From assembly GCA_014239365.1 (NCBI GenBank), contig JAAZZB010000083.1:57089-121088 (forward strand): 64,000 nucleotides of DNA, read 5' to 3'. This document shows positions 29,281 through 38,688 of this stretch, piece after piece (positions within the stretch are counted from its first letter, which is position 1; each line of letters starts with the position of its first letter). The notes under the pieces were generated by a model. It made no database searches. It was not told the DNA's origin and was given only the letters and a program-made list of their open reading frames with translations. The position numbers and the translations under genes are program-made. The DNA comes from Verrucomicrobiia bacterium. Its GTDB lineage: Bacteria; Verrucomicrobiota; Verrucomicrobiia; Limisphaerales; UBA1100.

Positions 29281-29362
29281 TGTGCTGTCGGCATCTTGCC
29301 GGCAGGCCTTGCGTTTACTTTATCCCTCACCTCAAATCTGCCGGCAAGATGCCGGCAGCACA
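29281..29362. repeat. Inverted repeat, 25-bp arms TGTGCTGTCGGCATCTTGCCGGCAG / CTGCCGGCAAGATGCCGGCAGCACA
   Basis: Arms differ at one position when aligned as reverse complements. Confidence 0.85.
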
Positions 29363-29417
29363 CTTCACTTCAGGCTTCCAATCCATCTGAAAAAACCGTT
29401 CCATCTTCCCCAGCTTT

Positions 29418-31130
29418 ATGAGCGATCAAAACGATTCACTGGCCAAGGAGAAGGAATTGCTAACCAGCGTTGAGAACGCTTCCACCTCCGAAAAAATCAA
29501 GACCTACACGAAGCTCTCCGGCCCCGGTTGGTTGCAGGGCGCCATCACGCTGGGCGGCGGTTCGCTGGCGGGCAGCCTTTACCTCGGCGTCATCGGCGGC
29601 ACGCAATTGCTTTGGCTCCAACCGCTGATGATGATCTTCGGCGTGCTGATGCTTTCGGTCATCGGCTACGTCACTTTGTCCACCGGCAAAAGCCCGTTCC
29701 AAGCCATCAACCAACACATCAATCCCGTGCTCGGTTGGGGTTGGCTGATCGCCGCGATGCTCGCCAACCTCGTCTGGGCGATGCCGCAATTCTCACTCGG
29801 CACCGCTGCGCTCCAGCAAAACCTTGGCATCCTCGTTGATGACCCGGAAACCAACAGCCAATCGGGGAAGTACCTTTGCGCAGCGATCCTGTTTATCATC
29901 GCGACGGTCATTGTTTGGATGTACGACACCAAGGCGGCCAAGGTGTTTGACGTGATATTGAAACTTATGGTGGGAGCCATCGTGCTGAGCTTCTTCGGAG
30001 TGGTGGTGGTGATGGCGGGTCAACTCGAATGGGGTGCCATCGCCAGAGGCTTTATCCCGGACTTCAGCCTGCTCCTTCAACCGGCGGATAAATTCAATGA
30101 ATTCATCGCCGCTTCCAGTGCCCCGGATTACTGGAAATCTACCATTCTCAAAATTCAACGCTCCAAAATGGTGACCGCGGCCGCCACGGCCGTGGGCATC
30201 AATATGACCTTTCTGCTCCCCTATTCGATGTTGCGCAAGGGCTGGGGCAAGGAACACAGGGGGTTGGCCAGCTTTGACTTGGGTATGGGATTGTTCATTC
30301 CATTTTTCCTCGCCACCACCTTTGTGGTGATTGCGTCCGCCACTCAATTTCATGGCAAATATGATGAAGGCCTGCTGGATCATTCCAAACCCGCGCCAAC
30401 AGAAAAAACCCTAAAGGCCTATGAGAAAAATCTAGCAGACATTCAAGGCCACCTCGGCGCGCTTGAATCTCCTAACCATCAGGACCGCCAACTCGCCGCA
30501 ATGCTAGTTGAACGGGATGCGAATCAGTTTGCCCTTTCATTGAAAAAACTCGAGGGCCTCGGCAGCGAAAAGACCGGGGCGGCGGAAAAGACAACCGACA
30601 AGAAAACAACCTCCCAAATCATCTTCGGCATTGGCGTACTGGGCATGGCGATTTCCACCATCATCATCCTGATGCTGATCAACGGCTTTTGTCTCACCGA
30701 GGCGATGGGCGCAAAAATGGGCGGCGTGGTGCACCGCACCGGCGCGCTGCTGCCGGGAATCACAGGCGCACTGGGCTTCCTCTTTTTATGGGGCAACTCG
30801 GATGCCAAATTTTTACTGACGCAACCCACTAGCATCTTTGGCATGGTGCTGCTTCCAATTGCGTACTTTACCTTCTTCTGCATGATCAACAGCAAAGAAC
30901 TGATGGGGGACGCGCTGCCCAAAGGCGGCAAGCGCGTGGCCCTCAATCTCGCGATGGGGCTGGCGCTCGTAGCGGCCTCCATTGGCGCGGCGTGGTCTAT
31001 CTGGAGCAAAGCGCAATGGATCGGCGTGGGCGTGGTGGCCGGTTTCATTCTGCTGGTTTGGTTCGGGCACGGCTACCGGAAGCTGAACCAAAAACTCGAC
31101 CGGATTGAGGACAAATTGGGCGGCAAATAA
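29418..31130 (+). CDS. Nramp-family-like divalent metal transporter
   Basis: Polytopic; GPGWLQGAITLGGGSLAGSLYLGVIGGTQLLWLQPLMMIFGVLMLSVIGYVTLSTGK resembles Nramp TM1-TM2; canonical DPGN is not present. Confidence 0.7.
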   Translation: MSDQNDSLAKEKELLTSVENASTSEKIKTYTKLSGPGWLQGAITLGGGSLAGSLYLGVIGGTQLLWLQPLMMIFGVLMLSVIGYVTLSTGKSPFQAINQHINPVLGWGWLIAAMLANLVWAMPQFSLGTAALQQNLGILVDDPETNSQSGKYLCAAILFIIATVIVWMYDTKAAKVFDVILKLMVGAIVLSFFGVVVVMAGQLEWGAIARGFIPDFSLLLQPADKFNEFIAASSAPDYWKSTILKIQRSKMVTAAATAVGINMTFLLPYSMLRKGWGKEHRGLASFDLGMGLFIPFFLATTFVVIASATQFHGKYDEGLLDHSKPAPTEKTLKAYEKNLADIQGHLGALESPNHQDRQLAAMLVERDANQFALSLKKLEGLGSEKTGAAEKTTDKKTTSQIIFGIGVLGMAISTIIILMLINGFCLTEAMGAKMGGVVHRTGALLPGITGALGFLFLWGNSDAKFLLTQPTSIFGMVLLPIAYFTFFCMINSKELMGDALPKGGKRVALNLAMGLALVAASIGAAWSIWSKAQWIGVGVVAGFILLVWFGHGYRKLNQKLDRIEDKLGGK

Positions 31131-31345
31131 CGCTCTTTTTTCCACATTTTTCCTTGTCCAATCCGCTCCTCGCGGAAACAATCGGCCATCCACCATGGAT
31201 TGTTTCCGTACAGGACTGTGTGGGCTTGTGCCGTGCGGGGGCGGAGGAATTTCCTTTGCCGCCCCCACACCCGGCCATTTTTGTGCCTCACCCTTCCCCG
31301 CCCTCCCCCAACCCCCATCCTTCAACCCCTTGTTTATTTGAACCT

Positions 31346-33409
31346 ATGAAAACCTATCCCTCAGAAGACATTCGTAATTTCGCCATCGTGGGCCACGCCT
31401 CGTCGGGCAAGACGATGCTGGCCGAAAGCATCGAGGCCGCCGCGGGCGCCATCAACCGGCTGGGCAGCATTGAGGCCGGCACGACGATGAGCGATTATCA
31501 CGATGCGGAAAAGGAACGCCAAATTTCCATCAACGCCACGCCGCTCTGCGTGGAGTTCGGCGGCAAGAAACTGAACTTCATCGACACGCCCGGCTACCTT
31601 GATTTTATGGCCGAGGCGCTCGGACCGTTGCGCGTGTGTGACGCGGCGCTGGTGGTCATCAACGCCGCCAATGGCGTGGAGGTCGGCACCACCAAAGTTT
31701 GGGACTGGTCGCGTGAACTCGGCGTTCCACACTTGGTGGCAGTGAACGGGTTGGACAAAGAACTCGTGGATTTTGATTCTGGGCTGGCCAGCCTCCGCGA
31801 AAATTTTGGCAACAAGGTCATGCCGCTCACGGTGCCGATGAATGTTGGGCCCGGCTTCAATCAGGTGATGGATGTGTTGAACAAAAAACTCCTCACCTAC
31901 GAGACCGATGGCAGCGGCAAATTCACCGAGGAAGATTGCCCTGAATCGGAAGATTTGCACACGGAACTCATCGAGTTGATTGCCGAGTCGGACGATTCGT
32001 TGCTGGAAAAATTCTTCGAGCAAGGCAATCTCACCGAAGAGGAATTACGCAGTGGCCTCCACAAAGCACTGCAGGCGGAAGGCCTCATCCCGGTGTTCGC
32101 CACTTCATCCATCACCAATGTGGGGGTGACTTGCCTGATGGATTTCATCGCGCGTTATGGTTCTTCGCCCGCGGATCATCCAGTGAGCAAAGGCATCAAG
32201 TCCGATGAATCCGAAACGGAAATCAACCTCACCGACAAAGATCCTGTGTTGTTCATTTACAAAACGATGAACGAAGGGCACGTGGGATCGCAGTCGTTTT
32301 TCAAACTGCACGCCGGCACGCTCTCGCACGGTGCGGATTTGAATAATACCACGCACAAAGCGTCCGAGCGCATCAACCAGATTCACGTGCTCAACGGCAA
32401 AGATCGCACCCCCGTCGACGATCTGTCACCCGGAGATCTTGGCGCGTTGGTGAAGCTCAAGCACACGCACACGTGCGACACCCTCGTGGGCGGCAAACTG
32501 GATGCCGCGCTGCCGCCGATTGAATTTCCCGGCGCAAACATCCACTTCGCGCTGCGCTCTAAAGGCAAAGGCGATGAGGATAAAATTGCCGCCGGCCTTG
32601 CCGCGTTGCACGAGGAGGATCCCACCTTCATTTATCGAGTGGATGGTGATCTACATCAAACAGTCATCTCCGGCCAAGGCGAGCTGCATCTCACAGTGGT
32701 TTGCAAACGATTGGAAGAACGTTATCACGTTGAAATTGAATTGAGCGAACCGCGCGTGCCTTTGCGCGAAGCCATCACCATTCCGGCGGAGAGCAAGTAT
32801 CGCCACAAAAAACAATCCGGCGGGGCCGGGCAATTTGCCGAAGTGTGGATGCGCATCGAACCACGCGAACGCGATTCGGGCGTGGAATTTATCGAATCAC
32901 TCGTGGGCCAAAACGTCAGCCGCAGCTTCGTGCCTTCCGTGCGCAAAGGCGTGGAGCAAGCCTGCCGCGATGGCATCATTGCCGGTTACGGCGTGGTGGA
33001 TGTGAAGATCGATTTCTACGACGGCAAAGAGCACCCCGTGGATTCCAAAGACGTCGCGTTCCAAACCGCCGGCAAGCACGCCTTCCGCGAAGCCTTCAAA
33101 GCCGCCAAACCCTGTTTGCTCGAGCCCATTATGCACGTGGAAATTATGGTGCCCGAGGAATTCATGGGCGCGGTAATGGGCGACCTCAACAGCCGACGCG
33201 GCAAAATCCAAGGGATGGACGCCGACGGCGCGTTCCAAGTGGTCAAGGCCCACGTGCCGCAAATGGATCTCTACAAATATTCCACCAACCTGCGTTCACT
33301 CACCGAAGGCCGCGGCCTGCACACCGAGGCGCTGAGCCATTACGAAAATATGCCGCGCGAGATGGAACAAAAAGTCATCGCCAGTAACCAAAGCAACGGC
33401 GAGGAATAG
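31346..33409 (+). CDS. Elongation factor G-like protein (EF-G paralogue)
   Basis: GHASSGKTMLAESIEAAAG, FIDTPGYLDF, VNGLDKE, C-terminal EF-G domains (GADGAFQVVKAHVPQMDLYKYSTNLRSLTEGRGLHT). Confidence 0.9.
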   Translation: MKTYPSEDIRNFAIVGHASSGKTMLAESIEAAAGAINRLGSIEAGTTMSDYHDAEKERQISINATPLCVEFGGKKLNFIDTPGYLDFMAEALGPLRVCDAALVVINAANGVEVGTTKVWDWSRELGVPHLVAVNGLDKELVDFDSGLASLRENFGNKVMPLTVPMNVGPGFNQVMDVLNKKLLTYETDGSGKFTEEDCPESEDLHTELIELIAESDDSLLEKFFEQGNLTEEELRSGLHKALQAEGLIPVFATSSITNVGVTCLMDFIARYGSSPADHPVSKGIKSDESETEINLTDKDPVLFIYKTMNEGHVGSQSFFKLHAGTLSHGADLNNTTHKASERINQIHVLNGKDRTPVDDLSPGDLGALVKLKHTHTCDTLVGGKLDAALPPIEFPGANIHFALRSKGKGDEDKIAAGLAALHEEDPTFIYRVDGDLHQTVISGQGELHLTVVCKRLEERYHVEIELSEPRVPLREAITIPAESKYRHKKQSGGAGQFAEVWMRIEPRERDSGVEFIESLVGQNVSRSFVPSVRKGVEQACRDGIIAGYGVVDVKIDFYDGKEHPVDSKDVAFQTAGKHAFREAFKAAKPCLLEPIMHVEIMVPEEFMGAVMGDLNSRRGKIQGMDADGAFQVVKAHVPQMDLYKYSTNLRSLTEGRGLHTEALSHYENMPREMEQKVIASNQSNGEE

Positions 33410-33418
33410 CGGATTTGT

Positions 33419-35338
33419 TTACCCCCCAATCTGCGCCACCCACAGCACGATGCCGATGATCGCGAAACATATCGCGAAGCAGGCGATGAACCCCCAGAAA
33501 TCCATCGGCGTGGGGCGTTGGATTTCCAGTTGGGTTTTGGGGAATAGTTTTCGGTCATCAAAACGCGATGGCTCCGCGTAGCTTTTTTCCATCTCGACTT
33601 CATCCTCATCAGGATCAGGCCGCACCGGCGTTTTCATTCGCACGTACAAACGATCCAGCGCCTCCTTGGAATTGGGCCGCGTGAGCAAACTCGCGATGAT
33701 CATCACCAAAAACGGCGCGATAATTTTGAACGGAAACTCCAGCGTCTTCAGCGTCGCATTGCGAACCTTTGTCAAATCATACCCCAACGCCTTGTCGTAA
33801 ATCATCATATCAAAACGGAACGAACCTTCCCCGCGTGAAGTGCCCTCCACTTCCTTCACGCCACCGGTCCAATAAATGGATTTACCGCCCGCAGCGTTTT
33901 CTTCTGTGGGTTGATTCACCTGCGTGAAGGCCGGATTAGTCCGCAAGCTTGGAGCCACGGCAGGAATCACGCGCGGCAGAATAAAAAATGTGAGCAAACA
34001 AAAGACAATCGTAATCCATCCGGCCCTCGTGGTGGCGCGGCGCCAGTACATCCCCAGCCAAAACAATGCGGCGAAGGTCATCGGCACAATCCACGTGAGT
34101 TCCAGTTGCTTGAACATATCGAGCATCGTGACGGAAATCAGCACCGCGCCCAGCACCACGATGCCGCCGGTGATGCGACCGAGGCGAAGGCATTCCCGAT
34201 CTTCCGCTTTGGGGTTGAAATACGGCACGTAAATATTGCGCACCACCAACGCCGAGCACACGAGCATATAACAATCCACACTACTCATCAGCGCCGCCAG
34301 TAAACAGGCGAGCATCAGGCCGACCAAGCCGATGCCCAGCGGGCCGAGCAATTCTTTGGTGGCCACGCCCCACGCCATATCGGCATCTTTGATGAGGGCC
34401 GCGTCGCTGCCGTACAACGTGAGCACAATCAGCGCAGTGATGACCCAGCCGATGGTGCAGAAGCGTTTGATGAAGTTGCCGGTGACAAGGCCCACGCGGG
34501 CGTCGTGTTCGCTCTTGGCGGAGCCGCCGCCGGTGACGATGAAATGCGGCGTGAGTACGATGCCAATCATATTCATAATCACAATGGTGACAATGGCGTA
34601 CAACGGAAATTCACCGGCCGCACCGCCGCCCACAATTTCGAAAGTGGATGCGGGCAATTGCTCGTGCATCACGCGGAAACCATCGGTCCACGTGTCGCCG
34701 GTGGCACCGAATTTTTTGACCACTGCGTTCAGGCCAAATGGAATGAGTAAAATCGAAAGCAAAATAATGCAGATGCCTTGGATGAGATCGGTCCAGTACG
34801 CAGCGGTGAGCCCGCCGAGCACTCCGTAAAGAGTGACGATGATGGCGACCAACGGCACGAGCACGTATTCAGTTTGTATCCCAAAAAGCTCCGGCCCCAT
34901 CAGCGGCACGGCGACTTTGCCGATGGCGGTGAAGAGCATCGCGCCGTAGACCATATAATAAAAGCAGCCGAAGATCGCATAGGCGACGCCCATTGATTTG
35001 GATTCATAGCGTTCGGTGAACCAATCGCCGAGAGTGAGGCAGCGCATGCGACGATACCACACGGCGCTGATCCAATAGATAGGCGTGACGAAGAGCCAAT
35101 ACATCACACCCCACATGCCGCTCATGCCGCTGGCGAAGGTGCCGCGGGCGGTATTGACGGGATCGGCGGAACCGGTGCCCGCGCCAAAGGCGGCGAAGGT
35201 TTGCATGAGCTTGCCGAACTTGCGGCCGCCCATGAAATAATCCTCCTGCCCTTTCACCTGCCGCATCGCCCAGAAACCGATGCCGGCCATGCCGGCGAAG
35301 TAGAGAAATAGAACCAGATAATCCGCGTAATTCATCAC
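33419..35338 (-). CDS. Sodium:solute symporter (SSS) family protein
   Basis: DYLVLFLYFAGMAGIGFWAMRQVKGQEDYFMGGRKFGKLMQTFAAFGAGTGSADPVN. Confidence 0.9.
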   Translation of the reverse strand: MMNYADYLVLFLYFAGMAGIGFWAMRQVKGQEDYFMGGRKFGKLMQTFAAFGAGTGSADPVNTARGTFASGMSGMWGVMYWLFVTPIYWISAVWYRRMRCLTLGDWFTERYESKSMGVAYAIFGCFYYMVYGAMLFTAIGKVAVPLMGPELFGIQTEYVLVPLVAIIVTLYGVLGGLTAAYWTDLIQGICIILLSILLIPFGLNAVVKKFGATGDTWTDGFRVMHEQLPASTFEIVGGGAAGEFPLYAIVTIVIMNMIGIVLTPHFIVTGGGSAKSEHDARVGLVTGNFIKRFCTIGWVITALIVLTLYGSDAALIKDADMAWGVATKELLGPLGIGLVGLMLACLLAALMSSVDCYMLVCSALVVRNIYVPYFNPKAEDRECLRLGRITGGIVVLGAVLISVTMLDMFKQLELTWIVPMTFAALFWLGMYWRRATTRAGWITIVFCLLTFFILPRVIPAVAPSLRTNPAFTQVNQPTEENAAGGKSIYWTGGVKEVEGTSRGEGSFRFDMMIYDKALGYDLTKVRNATLKTLEFPFKIIAPFLVMIIASLLTRPNSKEALDRLYVRMKTPVRPDPDEDEVEMEKSYAEPSRFDDRKLFPKTQLEIQRPTPMDFWGFIACFAICFAIIGIVLWVAQIGG

Positions 35339-35370
35339 GCGAAGGATACCGAATTGAGCTGGCGACCCAA

Positions 35371-35407
35371 TAAAAAACCCGCCCCGTTGTGCGAACGAGG
35401 CGGGTTG
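35371..35407 (-). terminator. Intrinsic terminator at end of alpha operon (after rplQ)
   Basis: Minus-strand AACCCGCC TCGTTCGCACAACGG GGCGGGTT TTTTATT: GC stem and U tract. Confidence 0.85.
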
Positions 35408-35434
35408 GAATTGGGTTGCTGGAAACGCCGGGGG

Positions 35435-36163
35435 TTAGTCCGATTTCTTTTCGTCATCGGACTTGGATTCGTCCTTTGACTCTTCTGATTTGGCTTCCGG
35501 TTCCTCGCTCGTTTCTTCAGTAGCGGCTTCTTCAGTAGCGGCTTCTTCGGTTGATTCTTCCGATGCTTCCTCAGTCACAGCTTCTTCAGTGACTTCCTCG
35601 CTGGAAGCCTCTTCGGTGGGTTCGTCGGTGGTGGATTCTTCAACCACTTCCTCGGTAACTGCTTCGACTTTGGTTTCCTTGGCTTTGGGAGCGTTTTTGC
35701 TTTCGCGGACGGGGCTGTCACCGTCCTGCACCCACTCGAGGATGGCCATTTCGGCGGCATCGCCGCGACGGCGACCGAGCTTGATGACTCGCGTGTAACC
35801 GCCATTGCGCTCGGCAAAGGTGGGTGCGATATCCTCAAAGAGAATGCGAACCACGTCTTCGTTTTGACGCCATTCATCGCGCTGCACTTTACCACTCACG
35901 CCATTGTGTTTGGCAAAATGGTGGCGCGGTTGCTGTTGCAATCGCGCAGCCACGAGCCGGCGGCATTGAATGGTGTTGTCCTTCTCCTGACCTTTTTTGC
36001 CGAGGGTGACCATTTTATCGGCCACCACGCGGGCGGCTTTGGCCTTGGCGAGGGTGGTGCGGATTTTGCGGTGTTTGATAAGGCTGCACACGAGGTTGGC
36101 GAGCAACGCGGTGCGATGCTCACTGGTGCGGCCTAATTTGGCGGTGCGTTTACGGTGGCGCAT
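35435..36163 (-). CDS. rplQ: 50S ribosomal protein L17 with acidic C-terminal tail
   Basis: MRHRKRTAKLGRTSEHRTALLANLVCSLIKHRKIRTTLAKAK...GGYTRVIKLGRRRGDAAEMAILE. Confidence 0.97.
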   Translation of the reverse strand: MRHRKRTAKLGRTSEHRTALLANLVCSLIKHRKIRTTLAKAKAARVVADKMVTLGKKGQEKDNTIQCRRLVAARLQQQPRHHFAKHNGVSGKVQRDEWRQNEDVVRILFEDIAPTFAERNGGYTRVIKLGRRRGDAAEMAILEWVQDGDSPVRESKNAPKAKETKVEAVTEEVVEESTTDEPTEEASSEEVTEEAVTEEASEESTEEAATEEAATEETSEEPEAKSEESKDESKSDDEKKSD

Positions 36164-36175
36164 AGTGCTTGTTCG

Positions 36176-37258
36176 TTAGTCGTCAAACGCGAGGCCGGCA
36201 ACTTCGGAGGCCTCCACGGTTTCTTCTTCCATGGCGCCGAAGTCGTCCACTCCGTTTTGCGGTTGGGCTTCGGCACTGGCATCGTAGATGCCTTCCTCGA
36301 AGGTGAGGCCGAGGCCGAGCTTTAGCTCGACGAGTTTGTCTTTGATTTCGTTGAGTGATTTCTTTCCGAAATTGCGATACTTGAGCATGTCCGCCTCGGA
36401 TTTGGTGGCGAGCTGGCCAACGGTGGTGATGTTGGCGTTGTTCAGGCAATTGGCGGCGCGCACGGAGAGTTCGATCTCGTTGACGCTCATTGCCAGCAGG
36501 CGACGCAGCTCGGATTTTTCCTCGTCCTGATTCTCGTTGGCTTCTTCGAATTCGATGGCTTCCTGATCGTAATCGACGAACACATCGAGGTGATGCTTGA
36601 GAATGGCGCTGGCTTGGGTGAGGGCGTCATCGGGTTTGATGCGGCCGTCGGTCCAGATTTCCAGCTCGAGGCTGTCGTAGTCTGTGCGTTGGCCCACGCG
36701 GGCATCTTTCACATCGTAACGCACCTTGGTGACAGGCGAGAAAATCGAATCGATGGCAATGACGCCGATGGCTTGGTTGGCCTTTTTGTTGTCATCACCG
36801 CTGAGGAATCCGCGGCCGACTTGGACCTCGAGTTCCATCCGGAATTTCTTTTTCTTGTCCAACGTGCAGATGTGCTGCTTGGGATTGATGATCTCGGTGT
36901 TTTGGTTCAGCTCGATGTCGGCGGCGGTGACGGCACCGTCTTTGTTAACGCTGATCATCAACACTTGCGGATCACGCGAGTGGAGTTTGAACTTCACATT
37001 TTTGAGATTGAGAATGATTTCGGCAACATCTTCCACCACGCCTTCCACGGCGGCAAATTCGTGCTGCGCGCCGTCGATTTTAATGGAGGTGATGGCCGAG
37101 CCTTCGAGGCTGCTAAGCAGCACGCGGCGCAGTGAGTTGCCGATGGTGTGACCGTAGCCGGTCTCAAAAGGTTCAGCGACAAACTTGGCGTAGTTTTTTT
37201 CTTCACCTTCCTTGCGGAGGTGCTTTGGTTGTTCGAATCGTCCGAGTCGTATTGGCAT
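36176..37258 (-). CDS. rpoA: DNA-directed RNA polymerase subunit alpha
   Basis: EPFETGYGHTIGNSLRRVLLSSLEGSAITSIKIDG; alpha-CTD RAANCLNNANITTVGQLATKSEADMLKYRNFGKKSLNEIKDKL. Confidence 0.98.
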   Translation of the reverse strand: MPIRLGRFEQPKHLRKEGEEKNYAKFVAEPFETGYGHTIGNSLRRVLLSSLEGSAITSIKIDGAQHEFAAVEGVVEDVAEIILNLKNVKFKLHSRDPQVLMISVNKDGAVTAADIELNQNTEIINPKQHICTLDKKKKFRMELEVQVGRGFLSGDDNKKANQAIGVIAIDSIFSPVTKVRYDVKDARVGQRTDYDSLELEIWTDGRIKPDDALTQASAILKHHLDVFVDYDQEAIEFEEANENQDEEKSELRRLLAMSVNEIELSVRAANCLNNANITTVGQLATKSEADMLKYRNFGKKSLNEIKDKLVELKLGLGLTFEEGIYDASAEAQPQNGVDDFGAMEEETVEASEVAGLAFDD

Positions 37259-37337
37259 GTTTTTCTTTTTCTAAGTTGCAATTTTAATCTGACTGCTGGC
37301 TTCGTTCCCGCGTGCCAGCGGCCCCTATAATTGCAGG

Positions 37338-37365
37338 GTTGTACCGGCCCCGAAAGGCCGGCAAC
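37338..37365 (-). promoter_or_regulatory. Hairpin just downstream of rpsD in the rpsD-rpoA spacer (processing/regulatory candidate)
   Basis: GTTG..CCGGCC TTTCGG GGCCGG..CAAC stem-loop without a U tract. Confidence 0.4.
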
Positions 37366-37367
37366 GG

Positions 37368-37976
37368 TTAGCGGGAATAAAATTCCACAATCGCCTGTTC
37401 GTTGGCGATCGGTTGGATGTCGTCGCGGGTGGGGATGCGTTCCACTACGCCTTCGTAGGCATCCTTGTCGAGGCTCAACCAATCCGGCACATTGCGGCTG
37501 GTGGAATACTCAAGATTTTTATCGGCAAGGTGGCGGCTTTTGTCGGTGTCTTTCACGCCGACTTTGTCACCTTCTTTGATGACGTAACTGGGAGTGCTCA
37601 CGCGGCTGCCGTTCACCAGTACGTGGCCGTGGGTCACCATTTGCCGCGCTTGTGCGCGGGAATAGCCAAAGCCCAGACTGTACACAATGTTGTCCAGACG
37701 GGTCTCCAAAATTTGGAGCATGATTTCGCCGGTCACGCCGCGGCGGCGAATGGCTTTTTCGTACACGCCGCGAAATTGTTTTTCCATCAACCCATAATAG
37801 AAACGCAGCTTCTGCTTTTCGATGAGAGCAAGAGCGTAGTCGGTGGCCTTGCGGCGACGGCTCTGCCCATGTTGTCCGGGTGGGTAATCCTTGCGCTCCA
37901 AGTATTTGGAGGGGCCAAAGACAGGCGTCCGCAAGCGGCGGCTGATGCGAAGTCGGGGTCCAGTGTAACGTGCCAT
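37368..37976 (-). CDS. rpsD: 30S ribosomal protein S4
   Basis: MARYTGPRLRISRRL...SRAQARQMVTHGHVLVNGSRV S4 domain. Confidence 0.98.
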   Translation of the reverse strand: MARYTGPRLRISRRLRTPVFGPSKYLERKDYPPGQHGQSRRRKATDYALALIEKQKLRFYYGLMEKQFRGVYEKAIRRRGVTGEIMLQILETRLDNIVYSLGFGYSRAQARQMVTHGHVLVNGSRVSTPSYVIKEGDKVGVKDTDKSRHLADKNLEYSTSRNVPDWLSLDKDAYEGVVERIPTRDDIQPIANEQAIVEFYSR

Positions 37977-37996
37977 TTTGGTAAAATATTTAGGAG

Positions 37997-38662
37997 TTAA
38001 ACGCGGCGCCGCTTCTTGGGGCGACAGCCGTTATGGGGAATGGGGGTGACGTCTTTGATGGTAGTGATTTCGAGCCCAACCGCTTGCAATGCGCGGATGG
38101 CGGATTCGCGGCCGGAGCCGGGGCCTTTAACGCGCACTTCCACTTCGCGCAGCCCGTGTGCCTTCGCTTCGTTCGCGGCGCGTTGGGCCACTTGTTGAGC
38201 GGCGTAGGAGGTGCTTTTGCGGGAGCCCTTGAAGCCGGCGCGTCCGGCGCTGTACCAACTGATGGGGTTGCCCTGCATATCGGTGATGGTCACCAAAGTG
38301 TTATTAAAAGTAGCCTGAATATGAACAATGCCGTGGGTGACATTTTTCGATTTCTTGGCTTTGATGGTTTTGACGTCATCAACATTGTCGGCCAACAGAT
38401 CTGCGGCGGTGGGGGCGGAGTGATGCCCTTCGGCGGGTTCGGCAGATTCAGCGGGAGCTTCTTCAGCTTTCTTTTCGCCTTCAGCAGCTTCAGCCTTGTC
38501 GCCAGCATCGGCTTTTTCAGCCTTCTCTTTCTTGGCGGGCTTCTCGGCCTTTTCTTCCTTGGCGGGAGCCGCTTCTTTGACTTCGGCAGCCGGTTGCTCT
38601 GCGGCGTCGGTTGCCTTGGGCGCCTCTGCTTCGGTTGCGGGATCTTGTTTTTCTTCAGCCAT
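37997..38662 (-). CDS. rpsK: 30S ribosomal protein S11 with ~98-aa N-terminal extension
   Basis: [48 protein letters not shown]...[15 protein letters not shown]. Confidence 0.98.
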   Translation of the reverse strand: MAEEKQDPATEAEAPKATDAAEQPAAEVKEAAPAKEEKAEKPAKKEKAEKADAGDKAEAAEGEKKAEEAPAESAEPAEGHHSAPTAADLLADNVDDVKTIKAKKSKNVTHGIVHIQATFNNTLVTITDMQGNPISWYSAGRAGFKGSRKSTSYAAQQVAQRAANEAKAHGLREVEVRVKGPGSGRESAIRALQAVGLEITTIKDVTPIPHNGCRPKKRRRV

Positions 38663-38688
38663 AATTCAGTCAGTTAATGAAAATGAAA

